Below are positions 16,873-26,576 of a DNA stretch of 64,000 bases, piece after piece. Under the pieces are notes generated by a model. It searched no databases. It was given only the letters and a program-made list of their open reading frames with translations, and was not told the DNA's origin. Each line of letters starts with the position of its first letter. The stretch's first letter is position 1. Origin of the DNA: Mycobacterium sp. IS-1590 (lineage in GTDB: Bacteria > Actinomycetota > Actinomycetes > Mycobacteriales > Mycobacteriaceae). The position numbers and the translations under genes were made by a program. The stretch lies in assembly GCF_001500025.1 (NCBI RefSeq), contig NZ_LQIW01000045.1:248001-312000 (forward strand). Direction: 5' to 3'.

Positions 16873-17763
16873 ATGGCTTCCCAGGCGATCGACCACGTCG
16901 GAAGACCGGTCAACGACGCACCCCTGCCGGGGCACAAGCTGCGTCGAAACGTCGCGCCCCAGGACGCCATGCTCGGGATCGGCCTGCTGTCAGGACCGGC
17001 CAACGTGATCATGGAACTCTCGCGGCCCGGTGTCGGATACGGCGTCAAGGACAGCCGCGTCGAAAGTGGCCGCGCGGACCGACACCCGATCAAGCGGGCG
17101 CGCACGACGTTCACATACCTCGCCGTCGCCCTCGCGGGCACCGACGAACAGAAGGCCACGTACCGGCGTGCGGTCAACCGGTCACACCGCGAGGTGTACT
17201 CGCTGCCGGACAGCCCGGTCGAGTACAACGCCTTCGACAAGGACCTGCAGCTGTGGGTGGCGGCCTGCCTGTACAAGGGCTTCGTCGACGTGTACCGGGT
17301 CTTCGTCGGCGAGATGGACGACGAATCGGCCGACCGCCACTACCGCGACGGTGCGGCGCTGGGCACCACGCTGCAGGTGCCTGCCCAGATGTGGCCCGCC
17401 GACCGCAAGGCCTTCGACGAGTACTGGCAGCAGTCGCTGGACAAGGTCCACATCGACGACGCGGTGCGGGAGTACCTCTGGCCCATCGCGGCAGGCCGGC
17501 TCGGCAATTTGAAGGTTCCGGCTTGGCTGCAGAAGCGCACCGACGCGCTCAACCTCTTCATCACGACCGGCTTCCTGCCCCAGCGATTCCGGGACGAGAT
17601 GCGACTGCCGTGGGACGCGACGAAACAGCGCCGATTCAACCGGGTGATGACCGTGCTGGGCCGCATCAACAACGTGATGCCGCGGTTCGTCCGGCAGTTC
17701 CCGTTCAACGTGCTGCTCAAAGACCTCGACTGGCGCGTACGCACGGGTCGCCCGCTGGTGTAG
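16873..17763 (+). CDS. MpaB-family (DUF2236) oxygenase-like protein, Rv0276-like
   Basis: Starting at ATG 16873, this 296-residue protein shows the oxygenase MpaB / DUF2236 layout: GLLSGPANVIMELSRPGVGYGV near the N-terminus, R-T-FTYLAVALAGTD, and the HREVYSLPDSPVEYNAFDKDLQLWVAACL block that holds conserved His and Arg residues. Relatives of latex-clearing protein (Lcp) in this superfamily bind haem b and oxidise polyisoprenoids, but the substrate here is unknown. It is divergent from the TetR gene. Confidence 0.8.
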   Translation: MASQAIDHVGRPVNDAPLPGHKLRRNVAPQDAMLGIGLLSGPANVIMELSRPGVGYGVKDSRVESGRADRHPIKRARTTFTYLAVALAGTDEQKATYRRAVNRSHREVYSLPDSPVEYNAFDKDLQLWVAACLYKGFVDVYRVFVGEMDDESADRHYRDGAALGTTLQVPAQMWPADRKAFDEYWQQSLDKVHIDDAVREYLWPIAAGRLGNLKVPAWLQKRTDALNLFITTGFLPQRFRDEMRLPWDATKQRRFNRVMTVLGRINNVMPRFVRQFPFNVLLKDLDWRVRTGRPLV

Positions 17764-17780
17764 TCAGTCCGGCTATTGCG

Positions 17781-17850
17781 CTCTAGTGTGCACTCAGATC
17801 GGAGAACAGCGCGGTAGGCACCGAAAAGACGATCTGACCGCACACTAGAG
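17781..17850. repeat. Long interrupted inverted repeat downstream of the MpaB-like gene
   Basis: A 21-base arm at 17781-17801 beginning CTCTAGTGTGC matches the reverse complement of 17830-17850, ending GCACACTAGAG, at 19 of 21 positions; the spacer is 28 bases. It sits 17 bases after one stop codon and about 60 bases before the next start, both genes reading rightward. It could be a transcription terminator or a protein-binding site. It is longer than the hairpins at other junctions. Confidence 0.65.
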
Positions 17851-17912
17851 GCCGTCGAATGTTGGGGTGGCCTGTCAGCGTGCTGTCAGAATCGCGGCGT
17901 ACAAAGAGGTGC

Positions 17913-18803
17913 ATGCGTAGCGACGACGACACCTGGGACATCACCACCAGTGTCGGCTCCACCGCGTTGTTCGTCGCCGCTGCCCGTGCGCTGGAGGCGC
18001 AGAAGCCCGACCCGATCGCTGTCGACCCCTTCGCCGAGACCTTCTGTCGCGCGGTGGGGGGTGACTGGGCGGACCTGCTCGACGGGGCGGCGCCCGACCA
18101 TCCCCTGCGAACCGACGACTTCGGCGCGGCCTTCGTCGACTTCCAGGCTGTCCGCACCAAGTACTTCGACGACTACGTTCGCGCCGCCGCCGACGCCGGA
18201 GTCCGGCAAATCGCGCTGCTGGCCGCGGGCTTGGATTCGCGGGCGTACCGCTTGAACTGGCCCGACGGCACCGTGGTGTTCGAGTTGGACCAGCCGCGGG
18301 TGCTCGAGTTCAAACGGCAGGCCCTCAACGCGCACATCCCGCGGGCCGAACGCCGCGAGGTCCCGGTCGATCTGCGTGATGACTGGCCCCGAGCACTGCG
18401 CGCCAACGGGTTCGACCCGAACGAGCCATCCGCCTGGATCGCCGAGGGCCTATTGATCTACTTGCCGGCCGGCGCCCAGCGCGAGCTGTTCACCGGAATC
18501 GACTCGCTGGCCGCCGCCGGCAGCCACGCCGCCGTGGAGGAGGCGGCACCGATGGACGCGGCTGCCTTCGAGGCGAAGAGGGAAGAAGAGCGGTCCTCCG
18601 GGGACGAGGACGCGTTCTTCAATCTCGTCTACAACCAACAGCACGCACCTGCCGCCCAGTGGTTCGGCGCACGCGGCTGGCGCGCCGAGGCCGTCACCCT
18701 CGAGGACTGGTTGCGCAGAAACGGCCGACCGGTGCCCGAGCGGGGGTCGGAGGCGGCGACGATGACGGGGACTATAAGCCTGGTGAGCGCCGTCAAGGCG
18801 TGA
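17913..18803 (+). CDS. SAM-dependent methyltransferase, TIGR00027 family (Rv0281-like)
   Basis: This 296-residue protein belongs to the mycobacterial TIGR00027/PF04072 putative methyltransferase family. It shows the typical N-terminal start DDDTWDITTSVGSTALFVAAARALE, the VRTKYFDDY motif, the SAM-binding QIALLAAGLDSRAYRLNWP and the following FELDQP. It is immediately upstream of ESX-3 as in M. tuberculosis (Rv0281). The family is related to leucine carboxyl methyltransferases; the target is unknown. Confidence 0.87.
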   Translation: MRSDDDTWDITTSVGSTALFVAAARALEAQKPDPIAVDPFAETFCRAVGGDWADLLDGAAPDHPLRTDDFGAAFVDFQAVRTKYFDDYVRAAADAGVRQIALLAAGLDSRAYRLNWPDGTVVFELDQPRVLEFKRQALNAHIPRAERREVPVDLRDDWPRALRANGFDPNEPSAWIAEGLLIYLPAGAQRELFTGIDSLAAAGSHAAVEEAAPMDAAAFEAKREEERSSGDEDAFFNLVYNQQHAPAAQWFGARGWRAEAVTLEDWLRRNGRPVPERGSEAATMTGTISLVSAVKA

Positions 18804-18844
18804 GCTTGTTCACCCGCTGGGCGGTAACGGTGCGTCTGTACAAG

Positions 18845-18863
18845 TTAGCTTAGTCAATGCTAA
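18845..18863 (+). promoter_or_regulatory. IdeR-like iron box upstream of eccA3
   Basis: TTAGCTTAGTCAATGCTAA matches the mycobacterial IdeR 19-base consensus TTAGGTTAGGCTAACCTAA at 14 of 19 positions and is flanked by a matching 8-base inverted repeat (AAGTTAGC ... GCTAACTT). A weaker second match (about 11 of 19) follows near 18873-18891. ESX-3 is known to be repressed by iron-loaded IdeR in mycobacteria. No clear Zur box was noticed. The site lies 49 bases upstream of the eccA3 start. Confidence 0.75.
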
Positions 18864-18911
18864 CTTCGGGCGGAAAGTTAGCCTGCCATCACTACGGGGA
18901 GATCACGGCGC

Positions 18912-20729
18912 GTGCCGCTACAAACCGATTTTGCTGCGACTTCGCGCGTCGACCACGACGTGGTGAGTCGGTTCGCCACGTGTTGCCGGGCCCTCGGGCT
19001 CTCGGTGCACGATCGTCGACGCCCGCCGGATCCGGCGGCGGCCCGCTCCGGTTTCACCGAACTGACTCGCATCGCTCGCGAACAGTGCGATGCGTGGACA
19101 GGCCTGGCCGCTGCGGGGGACACCAGCGCCAGGGTGCTCGAGGCCGTTTGGCAGACCGTCGCCACGGCGGGCGTCCTGCAGCGCCACGTACAGCTGACCG
19201 AAGGTGACCTGGCCTTCACCTACGACACCGGGCTCTACTTGAAGTTCTCGGCGTCGACACCCGACGACTTCCAGCTGGCCTACGCCGTCACGCTGTGCGA
19301 TGCCGGCGACTACGTCGGCGCGGACGAACTCGTCGAGCCGTTGATCACCCGCCGCCCCAGCTGGTTGGACGCGCGGTGGGTGCGGATCGCGATGTACTAC
19401 CGTGCCGAGCGCTGGTCGGACGTGGTTCGACTGATCACTCCGATCGTCAACGACACGCGGCTGGACCAGACCTACGCACACGCGGCACGCGTCGCGCTCG
19501 GCACGTCGCTGGCCCGCCTGGGCATGTACGCACCCGCACTGTCGTACCTTGAAGACCCCTCCGGCCCAGTCGATGTCGCCACCGTCGACGGCACGCTCGT
19601 CAAGGCACTGTGCCTGCGCGCGCAGGGTGAAGAGCTCGACGCGGCCGACGTGCTCGCCGAGCTATACGCCGCCAACCCGGAAAACGAGCAGGTCGAGATC
19701 GCCCTGTCGGACACTTCGTACGGCATCGTGACGACCACCGCCGCGCGCATCGAAGGCCGCTCCGATCCGTGGGATCCCGCCACCGAGCCGAGCGAGTCCG
19801 AGTTCGTCGACCCCGGCGCCAAGGAGCGCAAGGCGCACCTGCTGATCGAAGCCGAGGCCGAGCTCGCCGAGTTCATCGGCTTGGAAGAGGTCAAGTATCA
19901 GGTTGCGCGACTGAAGAGTTCGGTCGCGATGGCGATCCGGCGCCAAGAACGTGGCCTGACCGTGGCGCAGCGCACCAACCACCTGGTGTTCGCGGGCCCG
20001 CCCGGTACCGGTAAGACGACCATCGCGCGCGTCGTCGCCAAAATCTATTGCGGTCTGGGCATTCTCAAGAAGGAGACGGTCCGCGAGGTGCACCGGGCCG
20101 ACCTGATCGGTCAGCACATCGGCGAGACCGAGGCCAAGACCAACGCGATCATCGACAGCGCGCTCGACGGTGTGCTGTTCCTCGACGAGGCCTATGCGCT
20201 GGTCTCGACCGGCGCCAAGAACGACTTCGGCCTGGTCGCGATCGACACGCTACTGGCGCGCATGGAGAACGACCGCGAGCGGTTGGTCGTCATCGTCGCC
20301 GGCTACCGCAAGGATCTCGACGCGTTCCTCGACACCAACGAGGGTCTGCGGTCCCGCTTCACGCGCAGTATTGAATTCCCTTCGTACACATCGCATGAAC
20401 TCGTCGAGATCGCGGTCCGGATGGCCGAGAAGCGCGACAGCGTCTTCGAACCGGCGGCGCTCGCCCACATGGAATCGCTGTTCGCTCAATTGGCGGCGGC
20501 GACGACGCCGGACGCTGCCGGCGTGGAGAGGCGCAACCTCGACATCGCCGGCAACGGCCGTTTCGTCCGCAACCTGGTCGAGCGTTCCGAGGAGGAGCGC
20601 GAGTACCGACTCGATCACTCCGACACCGAAGACTTCACAGATGACGAGCTGATGACCATCACCGACGAAGACGTCACCAAATCCGCCATTCCGCTGCTGC
20701 GTGGCCTCGGTCTGACGGTGCCCGAATGA
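18912..20729 (+). CDS. eccA3: ESX-3 AAA+ ATPase EccA3
   Basis: The 605-residue cytosolic ESX-3 component starts at GTG 18912. Residues 1 to about 290 form the EccA helical TPR-like domain. The AAA+ CbxX/CfqX module has Walker A AGPPGTGKTTIAR at about 359-371 and Walker B VLFLDEAYAL at about 420-429. EccA proteins act on substrates or chaperone-substrate complexes in type VII secretion. First gene of the operon; its TGA overlaps the eccB3 ATG by four bases. Expression is expected to follow the IdeR box upstream. Confidence 0.95.
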   Translation: MPLQTDFAATSRVDHDVVSRFATCCRALGLSVHDRRRPPDPAAARSGFTELTRIAREQCDAWTGLAAAGDTSARVLEAVWQTVATAGVLQRHVQLTEGDLAFTYDTGLYLKFSASTPDDFQLAYAVTLCDAGDYVGADELVEPLITRRPSWLDARWVRIAMYYRAERWSDVVRLITPIVNDTRLDQTYAHAARVALGTSLARLGMYAPALSYLEDPSGPVDVATVDGTLVKALCLRAQGEELDAADVLAELYAANPENEQVEIALSDTSYGIVTTTAARIEGRSDPWDPATEPSESEFVDPGAKERKAHLLIEAEAELAEFIGLEEVKYQVARLKSSVAMAIRRQERGLTVAQRTNHLVFAGPPGTGKTTIARVVAKIYCGLGILKKETVREVHRADLIGQHIGETEAKTNAIIDSALDGVLFLDEAYALVSTGAKNDFGLVAIDTLLARMENDRERLVVIVAGYRKDLDAFLDTNEGLRSRFTRSIEFPSYTSHELVEIAVRMAEKRDSVFEPAALAHMESLFAQLAAATTPDAAGVERRNLDIAGNGRFVRNLVERSEEEREYRLDHSDTEDFTDDELMTITDEDVTKSAIPLLRGLGLTVPE

Positions 20730-22291
20730 GCACACCGGACAACTCGGATCGCCGCGCGTTCGCCTCGCGCACACCGGACAACGAGAACCCCGACCGGGTC
20801 GTGTACCGCCGCGGGTTCGTCACCCGCCATCAGGTGACCGGATGGCGCTTCATCATGCGGCGCATCGCATCAGGCGTCGCGTTGCACGACACCCGCATGC
20901 TCGTCGATCCGCTTCGCACCCAAGCCCGTTCGGTGCTCGTGGGCGCGCTGGTGTTGATCACCGTCATGGCAGGCTGTTTCGTGTTCTCGCTGATCCGGCC
21001 CGGTGGTGTCGCCGGCAACGACGCGATACTGGCCGATCGCACCACCTCGGCGCTCTACGTCCGCCTCGGTGAGCAGCTGCACCCGGTGCTGAACCTGACG
21101 TCCGCTCGCCTGATCGCCGGCCGGGCGGACAACCCGTCGCAGGTCAAGACCAGCGAGATCGACCAGTTCCCCCGGGGCAACCTGATCGGGATCCCAGGTG
21201 CACCCGAGCGCATGGTGCAGAACACCGCCCGTGACGCCGATTGGACGGTGTGCGACGGGGTTTCGGGTCCTGCCGTCGGCGTCACGATGATCGCGGGTCC
21301 GCTGAGCAACGGCGGCGAGCGCGCGGCGCAGCTGCCCGACGACAAGGCGATCCTGGTCTCCAACCCGAGCGGTCCCAATGCGGGCACCTGGCTGTTGTGG
21401 AACGGTCGCCGAAGCTCGATCGACATGAACGACCGCGCGGTCACCAGTGCACTCGGCCTGGGTACCTCAGGTGCCGACGCGCGCCCCATCGCGCCGGGCT
21501 TGTTCAATGCGGTACCCGAAGCTCCCGCGCTGATCCCGCCGGTCATCCCGGGCGCCGGCGAACCACCGCGATACCCCTTGCCGACGCCCGCGCCGGTCGG
21601 CGCGGTTGTCACCGCATTCGCCACCGACAACACCCTGCGCCACTACGCGGTGCTCAGTGAGGGGCTGCAGCCGGTTTCGCCGGTCATCGCCGCGATCATG
21701 CGCAATGCGAACTCGTACGGGCTCGACCAACCGCCGCGATTGGGCGCCGACGACATCGCACGGCTGCCCATCGCGGACGTCATCGACACCGATGCCTATC
21801 CCGCGGAACCGATTTCGCTCGTCGACGCCGCGGACGCGCCGTTGACGTGCGCCCAGTGGAAGCGTCCCGCCGATGCCACGAGCGCGACACTGGATCTGCG
21901 TTCGGGTGTCACGTTGCCGGTGCCCGATCAGCTGCGCCCCGTGCCGCTGGTCGGAGCGGGTTCCGGCACGACGGCGAACCAGGTCGTGCTGACTCCCGGG
22001 CGCGGCTACCTGGTCCAGACCGTCGGGCAGGACGGCGGCGGTGCGTCGACGTCACCCGTGGGTGGCGCCACCTTCTGGCTCAGCGACGTGGGGGTCCGCT
22101 ACGGCCTCGACACCGACGGTGACGAGAACGCCATCTCCGCGCTGGGTCTCACCCCACCCGCCCTTCCGATTCCATGGTCGATGCTGAGCCAGTTCGCGCC
22201 CGGCCCGACGCTGTCGCGAGGCGATGCGTTGCTGGCCCATGACGCCCTGGCCGCCGACCCCCGCCCCGCTGTCGTGAGGGAGACGCCGTAA
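20726..22291 (+). CDS. eccB3: ESX-3 membrane component EccB3
   Basis: This 521-residue protein has a short cytosolic N-terminus, one transmembrane helix (SVLVGALVLITVMAGCFVFS, about residues 69-88) and a large periplasmic domain rich in Pro and Gly with the conserved C-terminal LSRGDALLAHDALAADPRP. EccB is part of the core membrane complex (EccB, C, D, E). The gene overlaps eccA3 by 4 bases, and its TAA shares its last base with the eccC3 ATG. Confidence 0.95.
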   Translation: MSTPDNSDRRAFASRTPDNENPDRVVYRRGFVTRHQVTGWRFIMRRIASGVALHDTRMLVDPLRTQARSVLVGALVLITVMAGCFVFSLIRPGGVAGNDAILADRTTSALYVRLGEQLHPVLNLTSARLIAGRADNPSQVKTSEIDQFPRGNLIGIPGAPERMVQNTARDADWTVCDGVSGPAVGVTMIAGPLSNGGERAAQLPDDKAILVSNPSGPNAGTWLLWNGRRSSIDMNDRAVTSALGLGTSGADARPIAPGLFNAVPEAPALIPPVIPGAGEPPRYPLPTPAPVGAVVTAFATDNTLRHYAVLSEGLQPVSPVIAAIMRNANSYGLDQPPRLGADDIARLPIADVIDTDAYPAEPISLVDAADAPLTCAQWKRPADATSATLDLRSGVTLPVPDQLRPVPLVGAGSGTTANQVVLTPGRGYLVQTVGQDGGGASTSPVGGATFWLSDVGVRYGLDTDGDENAISALGLTPPALPIPWSMLSQFAPGPTLSRGDALLAHDALAADPRPAVVRETP

Positions 22292-25200
22292 TGAGTCGGC
22301 TCATATTCGAGGCGCGCCGCCGCATCCCGGTGCCGACGACGCGCAAAGGCACCATCACCATCGAACCGCCGCCGGAGCTGCCGCGGGTGATACCGCCGTC
22401 GCTGCTGCGCCGGGTGCTGCCGTTTCTGATCGTCATCCTGATCGTCGGCATGATCGTGGCGTTGTTCGCCACCGGAATGCGGCTGATCTCGCCGACGACG
22501 CTGTTCTTTCCGTTCGTCCTGTTGCTGGCCGCGACCGCGCTCTACCGCGGCACCGACAACAAGATGCGTACCGAGGAGGTCGACGCCGAACGGGCCGACT
22601 ATCTGCGCTACCTCTCGGTGGTGCGGGACAACGTGCGCGCACATGCCGCCGAACAGCGCGCGTCGTTGGAGTGGTCGCATCCGGATCCGGGCCTGCTCAT
22701 CGATGTGCCCGGCACCCGCAGGCAGTGGGAGCGCGATCCGCACGACCCCGACTTCCTGGTCGTGCGCACCGGACTGCACGACGCCCCGCTGAACGCCGCG
22801 CTGCGGGTGAAGGACAGCGCCGACGAGGTCGACCTGGAACCGGTGTCGCACAGCGCGTTACGCGCCCTGCTCGACGTGCAGCGGACGGTGCGGGCCGCGC
22901 CGACCGGTATCGACCTGGGCAAGGTCTCGCGCATCACGGTGCTCGGCGAGCCCGACGAGGTTCGCGGCGCGCTGCGGGCCTGGATCGCCCAGGCCGTCAC
23001 CTGGCACGACCCCGCCGTGCTCGGCGTCGCGCTGCTGGCGCCGGACATCGAGAGCGACGACTGGTCGTGGCTGAAGTGGCTGCCGCACAACGACATTCCC
23101 GGTGCGGTCGACGGTGCCGGCCCCGCCCGCTACCTGTCGTCCGACATCGTTGAACTGCGCTCGCAGCTGGCCTCCGCGCTCGATGACCGGTCCCCGTTCG
23201 GCAGCGACGACGACGCCGAGGTCAAGCACCTGCTCATCGTCGTCGACGATCCCGACGTGGACACCACCGCGCTGGTCCCGCGCGGCGGTTTGGCCGGTGT
23301 GACGCTGGTCCAACGCGTCGCCGAGCCGCCGCACCGTGAGCAGTACCCCGATCCGGAACGGCCGGCCCTGCAGCTGACCGACGGAAAACTGCAGCGCTGG
23401 CAGACCGGGGGCTGGCAGCCCTACGTCGACGCCGCCGATCAGCTCGACGTCGCGACCGCGCGCCACATCGCCCGCCGCTTGTCGAAGTGGGATTCGAACC
23501 CGAGCCATGCGCGCACCGGCAGCACCGGTGTCGCGACCTTCTCAACGCTGCTCGGCATTCCGGACGCCGCGGCGCTGGACGTGGCGAGCCTGTGGGCGCC
23601 GCGGGCACGCGCCGACGAACTGCGGGTGCCCATCGGCGTCACCGCCACCGGTGAGCCGCTGATCTTCGACCTCAAGGACGAGGCCGAAGGCGGTATGGGT
23701 CCGCACGGCCTGATGATCGGTATGACCGGCTCGGGCAAGTCGCAGACGTTGATGTCGATCCTGTTGTCGCTGTTGACGACCCACTCGGCCGACAGGCTGA
23801 TCGTGATCTACGCCGACTTCAAGGGTGAGGCGGGAGCCGACATCTTCCGTGACTTCCCGCAGGTGGTGGCCGTCATCTCGAACATGGCCGAGAAGCGCTC
23901 GCTTGCCGACCGATTCGCCGACACGCTGCGCGGCGAGGTGGCACGACGCGAGCAACTGCTGATGGAGGCCGGCCGCCGGGTCCAGGGCAGTGCGTTCAAC
24001 TCGGTGCTCGAATACGAGCTGGCCATCGCGGCCGGTCACGACCTGCCGCCGCTGCCCACGCTGCTGGTGGTCGCCGACGAGTTCTCGCTGATGCTCTCCG
24101 ATCATCCCGAGTACGCCGACCTGTTCGACTATGTTGCGCGCAAGGGCCGTTCGTTCCGCATCCACATTCTGTTCGCGTCGCAGACGCTGGATGTCGGCCG
24201 GATCAAGGACATCGACAAGAACACCTCGTACCGGATCGGCCTCAAGGTGGCCAGCCCGTCCATCAGTCGCCAGATCATCGGTGTGGAGGACGCGTTCCAC
24301 ATCGAGGCCGGACCCGAGCACAAGGGCGAGGGATTCCTGGTGCCCGCGCCGGGCGCCATGCCGGTCAAGTTCCGCAGCACCTACGTCGACGGCATCTACG
24401 ATCCGCCTCGGGCGGAGAGGTCGGTTGTGGTGCAATCGGTTCCGGTGCCGCAACCGTTCACCGCGGGTCACGTCGAAGCGCCTGCCGACACGGTCGTCGT
24501 TTCCGATCCCGCCGCTCACGAGGAGCGTCCGCCGCGCAAACTCGTCGCCACCATCGGTGACCAGCTGGCCCATTATGGTCCGAAGGCGCCGCCGCTGTGG
24601 CTGCCCCCGCTGGACGAGCCGATCCCACTCGACGAGCTGCTCGCCCGTGCCGACGTGGCCGAACGCGAATGGCGTTGGCCGCTCGGCGAGATCGACCGTC
24701 CGTTCTCGATGCGGCGCGATCCGTTGATCTTCGACGCCAGGTCCGCCGGTGCCAATCTGCTGATCCACGGTGGACCGAAGTCGGGCAAGACCACGGCGCT
24801 GCAGACGTTCATCCTGTCCGCGGCCGCTCTGCACTCACCGCGCGATGTGACGTTCTACTGCCTGGATTACGGCGGCGGTCAGCTGCGCCCGCTCGAAGAC
24901 CTGGCCCACGTCGGCAGCATTGCCTCTCCGCTGGAGCCCGAGCGCATCCGGCGCACCTTCGGTGAGCTCGAGCAGTTGCTCCGCGCACGCCAGGCGCGGG
25001 GGCACTCGGGCAACGGTCAACGCGACGAATACGGCGAAGTGTTCCTGGTCATCGACAACCTCTACGCGTTCAGCCGGGACAACACCGACACCTTCAACAC
25101 CCGAAACCCGTTGCTGTCGAAGGTCACCGAGCTGGTGAACACCGGTATGTCCTACGGCATCCACGTGGTCGTCACGACACCGAACTGGCTCGAGGTTCCG

Positions 25201-26265
25201 TTGGCCATGCGCGACGGCCTGGGGCTGCGTCTCGAACTGAAGTTGTCGGATCCACGGGACAGCAATGTGCGGGTCACCGGCGCGCTGCGCCGGCCCGCCG
25301 AAGCGGTGCCCGCCGATCAGCCCGGCCGCGGCCTGACCATGTCCGCCGAGCACTTCCTGTTCGCCGAGCCGGCGCTACGCGACATCAGGGTGATCAACGC
25401 CCGCCATCGCGGTGTCACCGCACCGCCGGTGCGGTTGTTGCCGCACGACCTCGCTCCCAGTGTGGTGGCCCCGCTGTATCCGGCACCGGAGCGGGTGGTC
25501 ATCGGCCAACGCGAGGAGGACCTCGCGTCCGTGGCGATGGCGTTCGACCAGAACCCGTTGTTGATGGTGTTCGGTGACGCCAAGTCGGGCAAGTCGACGC
25601 TGCTGCGTCACGTGATTCGCACCATCCGGGAGAACTCCACCCCGGACCGCGTCGCGTTCACGGTGATCGACCGGCGCCTGCATCTGGTCGACGAGCCGTT
25701 GTTCCCGGACAACGAGTACACCCCGAACATCGACCGGATCACCCCGGCGATGCTGGGGCTGACCGCCCTGCTGGAGAAGCGCCGCCCACCTGCCGACCTG
25801 TCGCCGCAGGAGCTGAGCAGATGGAACTACCGGTCCGGCGAGGATGGCCACACCCACTACCTGATCATCGACGACGTCGACCAGATTCCGGACGCGCCCG
25901 CGGTCAGTGGGCCATTCGTCGGCCAGCGGCCGTGGACCGGGATCATCGGATTGCTGTCGCAGGCAAGCGAGCTGGGCCTGCGTGTCATCGTGACCGCACG
26001 GGCCACCGGTTCTGCGCACGCACTGATGACCGCACCTCTGCTGCGGCGACTCAACGAGTTGCAGGCGGCAATCCTCATGCTTTCGGGCAACCCGCAGGAC
26101 AGCGGAAAGATCCGGGGACATCGCTTCCGTCGTCTGCCTGCGGGTCGCGCGATGCTGCTGGACGATGGCGATGCCCCCACGTTCCTGCAACTCGTCAACC
26201 CGTTCGCGGACGCGGTGGCGGGACATACCGGAAACAACGGCAACAGTGGAAGGGAGTTCAACTGA
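22291..26265 (+). CDS. eccC3: ESX-3 motor ATPase EccC3 (three FtsK/SpoIIIE domains)
   Basis: This 1324-residue protein is the motor of ESX-3. Two N-terminal membrane helices (about 43-86) precede a DUF-type domain and three FtsK/SpoIIIE ATPase modules with Walker A motifs GMTGSGKSQ (about residue 477), GGPKSGKTT (about 826) and GDAKSGKST (about 1094). ATPase 1 is the most canonical. ATPases 2 and 3 bind the C-terminal YxxxD/E signals of substrates. Uninterrupted here, where EccC of some ESX systems is split. It shares one base with PE5. Confidence 0.95.
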   Translation: MSRLIFEARRRIPVPTTRKGTITIEPPPELPRVIPPSLLRRVLPFLIVILIVGMIVALFATGMRLISPTTLFFPFVLLLAATALYRGTDNKMRTEEVDAERADYLRYLSVVRDNVRAHAAEQRASLEWSHPDPGLLIDVPGTRRQWERDPHDPDFLVVRTGLHDAPLNAALRVKDSADEVDLEPVSHSALRALLDVQRTVRAAPTGIDLGKVSRITVLGEPDEVRGALRAWIAQAVTWHDPAVLGVALLAPDIESDDWSWLKWLPHNDIPGAVDGAGPARYLSSDIVELRSQLASALDDRSPFGSDDDAEVKHLLIVVDDPDVDTTALVPRGGLAGVTLVQRVAEPPHREQYPDPERPALQLTDGKLQRWQTGGWQPYVDAADQLDVATARHIARRLSKWDSNPSHARTGSTGVATFSTLLGIPDAAALDVASLWAPRARADELRVPIGVTATGEPLIFDLKDEAEGGMGPHGLMIGMTGSGKSQTLMSILLSLLTTHSADRLIVIYADFKGEAGADIFRDFPQVVAVISNMAEKRSLADRFADTLRGEVARREQLLMEAGRRVQGSAFNSVLEYELAIAAGHDLPPLPTLLVVADEFSLMLSDHPEYADLFDYVARKGRSFRIHILFASQTLDVGRIKDIDKNTSYRIGLKVASPSISRQIIGVEDAFHIEAGPEHKGEGFLVPAPGAMPVKFRSTYVDGIYDPPRAERSVVVQSVPVPQPFTAGHVEAPADTVVVSDPAAHEERPPRKLVATIGDQLAHYGPKAPPLWLPPLDEPIPLDELLARADVAEREWRWPLGEIDRPFSMRRDPLIFDARSAGANLLIHGGPKSGKTTALQTFILSAAALHSPRDVTFYCLDYGGGQLRPLEDLAHVGSIASPLEPERIRRTFGELEQLLRARQARGHSGNGQRDEYGEVFLVIDNLYAFSRDNTDTFNTRNPLLSKVTELVNTGMSYGIHVVVTTPNWLEVPLAMRDGLGLRLELKLSDPRDSNVRVTGALRRPAEAVPADQPGRGLTMSAEHFLFAEPALRDIRVINARHRGVTAPPVRLLPHDLAPSVVAPLYPAPERVVIGQREEDLASVAMAFDQNPLLMVFGDAKSGKSTLLRHVIRTIRENSTPDRVAFTVIDRRLHLVDEPLFPDNEYTPNIDRITPAMLGLTALLEKRRPPADLSPQELSRWNYRSGEDGHTHYLIIDDVDQIPDAPAVSGPFVGQRPWTGIIGLLSQASELGLRVIVTARATGSAHALMTAPLLRRLNELQAAILMLSGNPQDSGKIRGHRFRRLPAGRAMLLDDGDAPTFLQLVNPFADAVAGHTGNNGNSGREFN

Positions 26266-26573
26266 TGACTCTTCGCGTCGTTCCCGAAGGCCTCGCCGCG
26301 GCGGCGTCCGCCGTCGAAGCGTTGACGGCCCGGTTGGCGGCGGCCCACGCCGCGGCCGCACCCGCGGTCACCGCCGTGATACCGCCCGCCGTCGACGCGG
26401 TGTCGATTCAGACCGCCGTCAGCTTGAGTGCCCATGGCGCACAACACAACACGATGGCCGCCCTCGGGGTGGAGGAGCTGGGTCGTTCCGGAGTGGGCGT
26501 CGGCCAGTCCGGTACGAGCTATGCCACCGGTGACGCGGCCGCCGCGGCGAGTTACCTGGTCGCCGGAGGCTGA
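26265..26573 (+). CDS. PE5: PE-family protein PE5
   Basis: This 102-residue protein has the PE motif at residues 7-8 (MTLRVVPEG) and is Ala-rich with two amphipathic helices. The C-terminal secretion signal YxxxD is visible as YATGD at residues 86-90. Short PE proteins pair with PPE partners as helical heterodimers; the partner here is PPE4, four bases downstream. The start at ATG 26265 overlaps the eccC3 stop by one base. Confidence 0.93.
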   Translation: MTLRVVPEGLAAAASAVEALTARLAAAHAAAAPAVTAVIPPAVDAVSIQTAVSLSAHGAQHNTMAALGVEELGRSGVGVGQSGTSYATGDAAAAASYLVAGG

Positions 26574-26576
26574 CTC

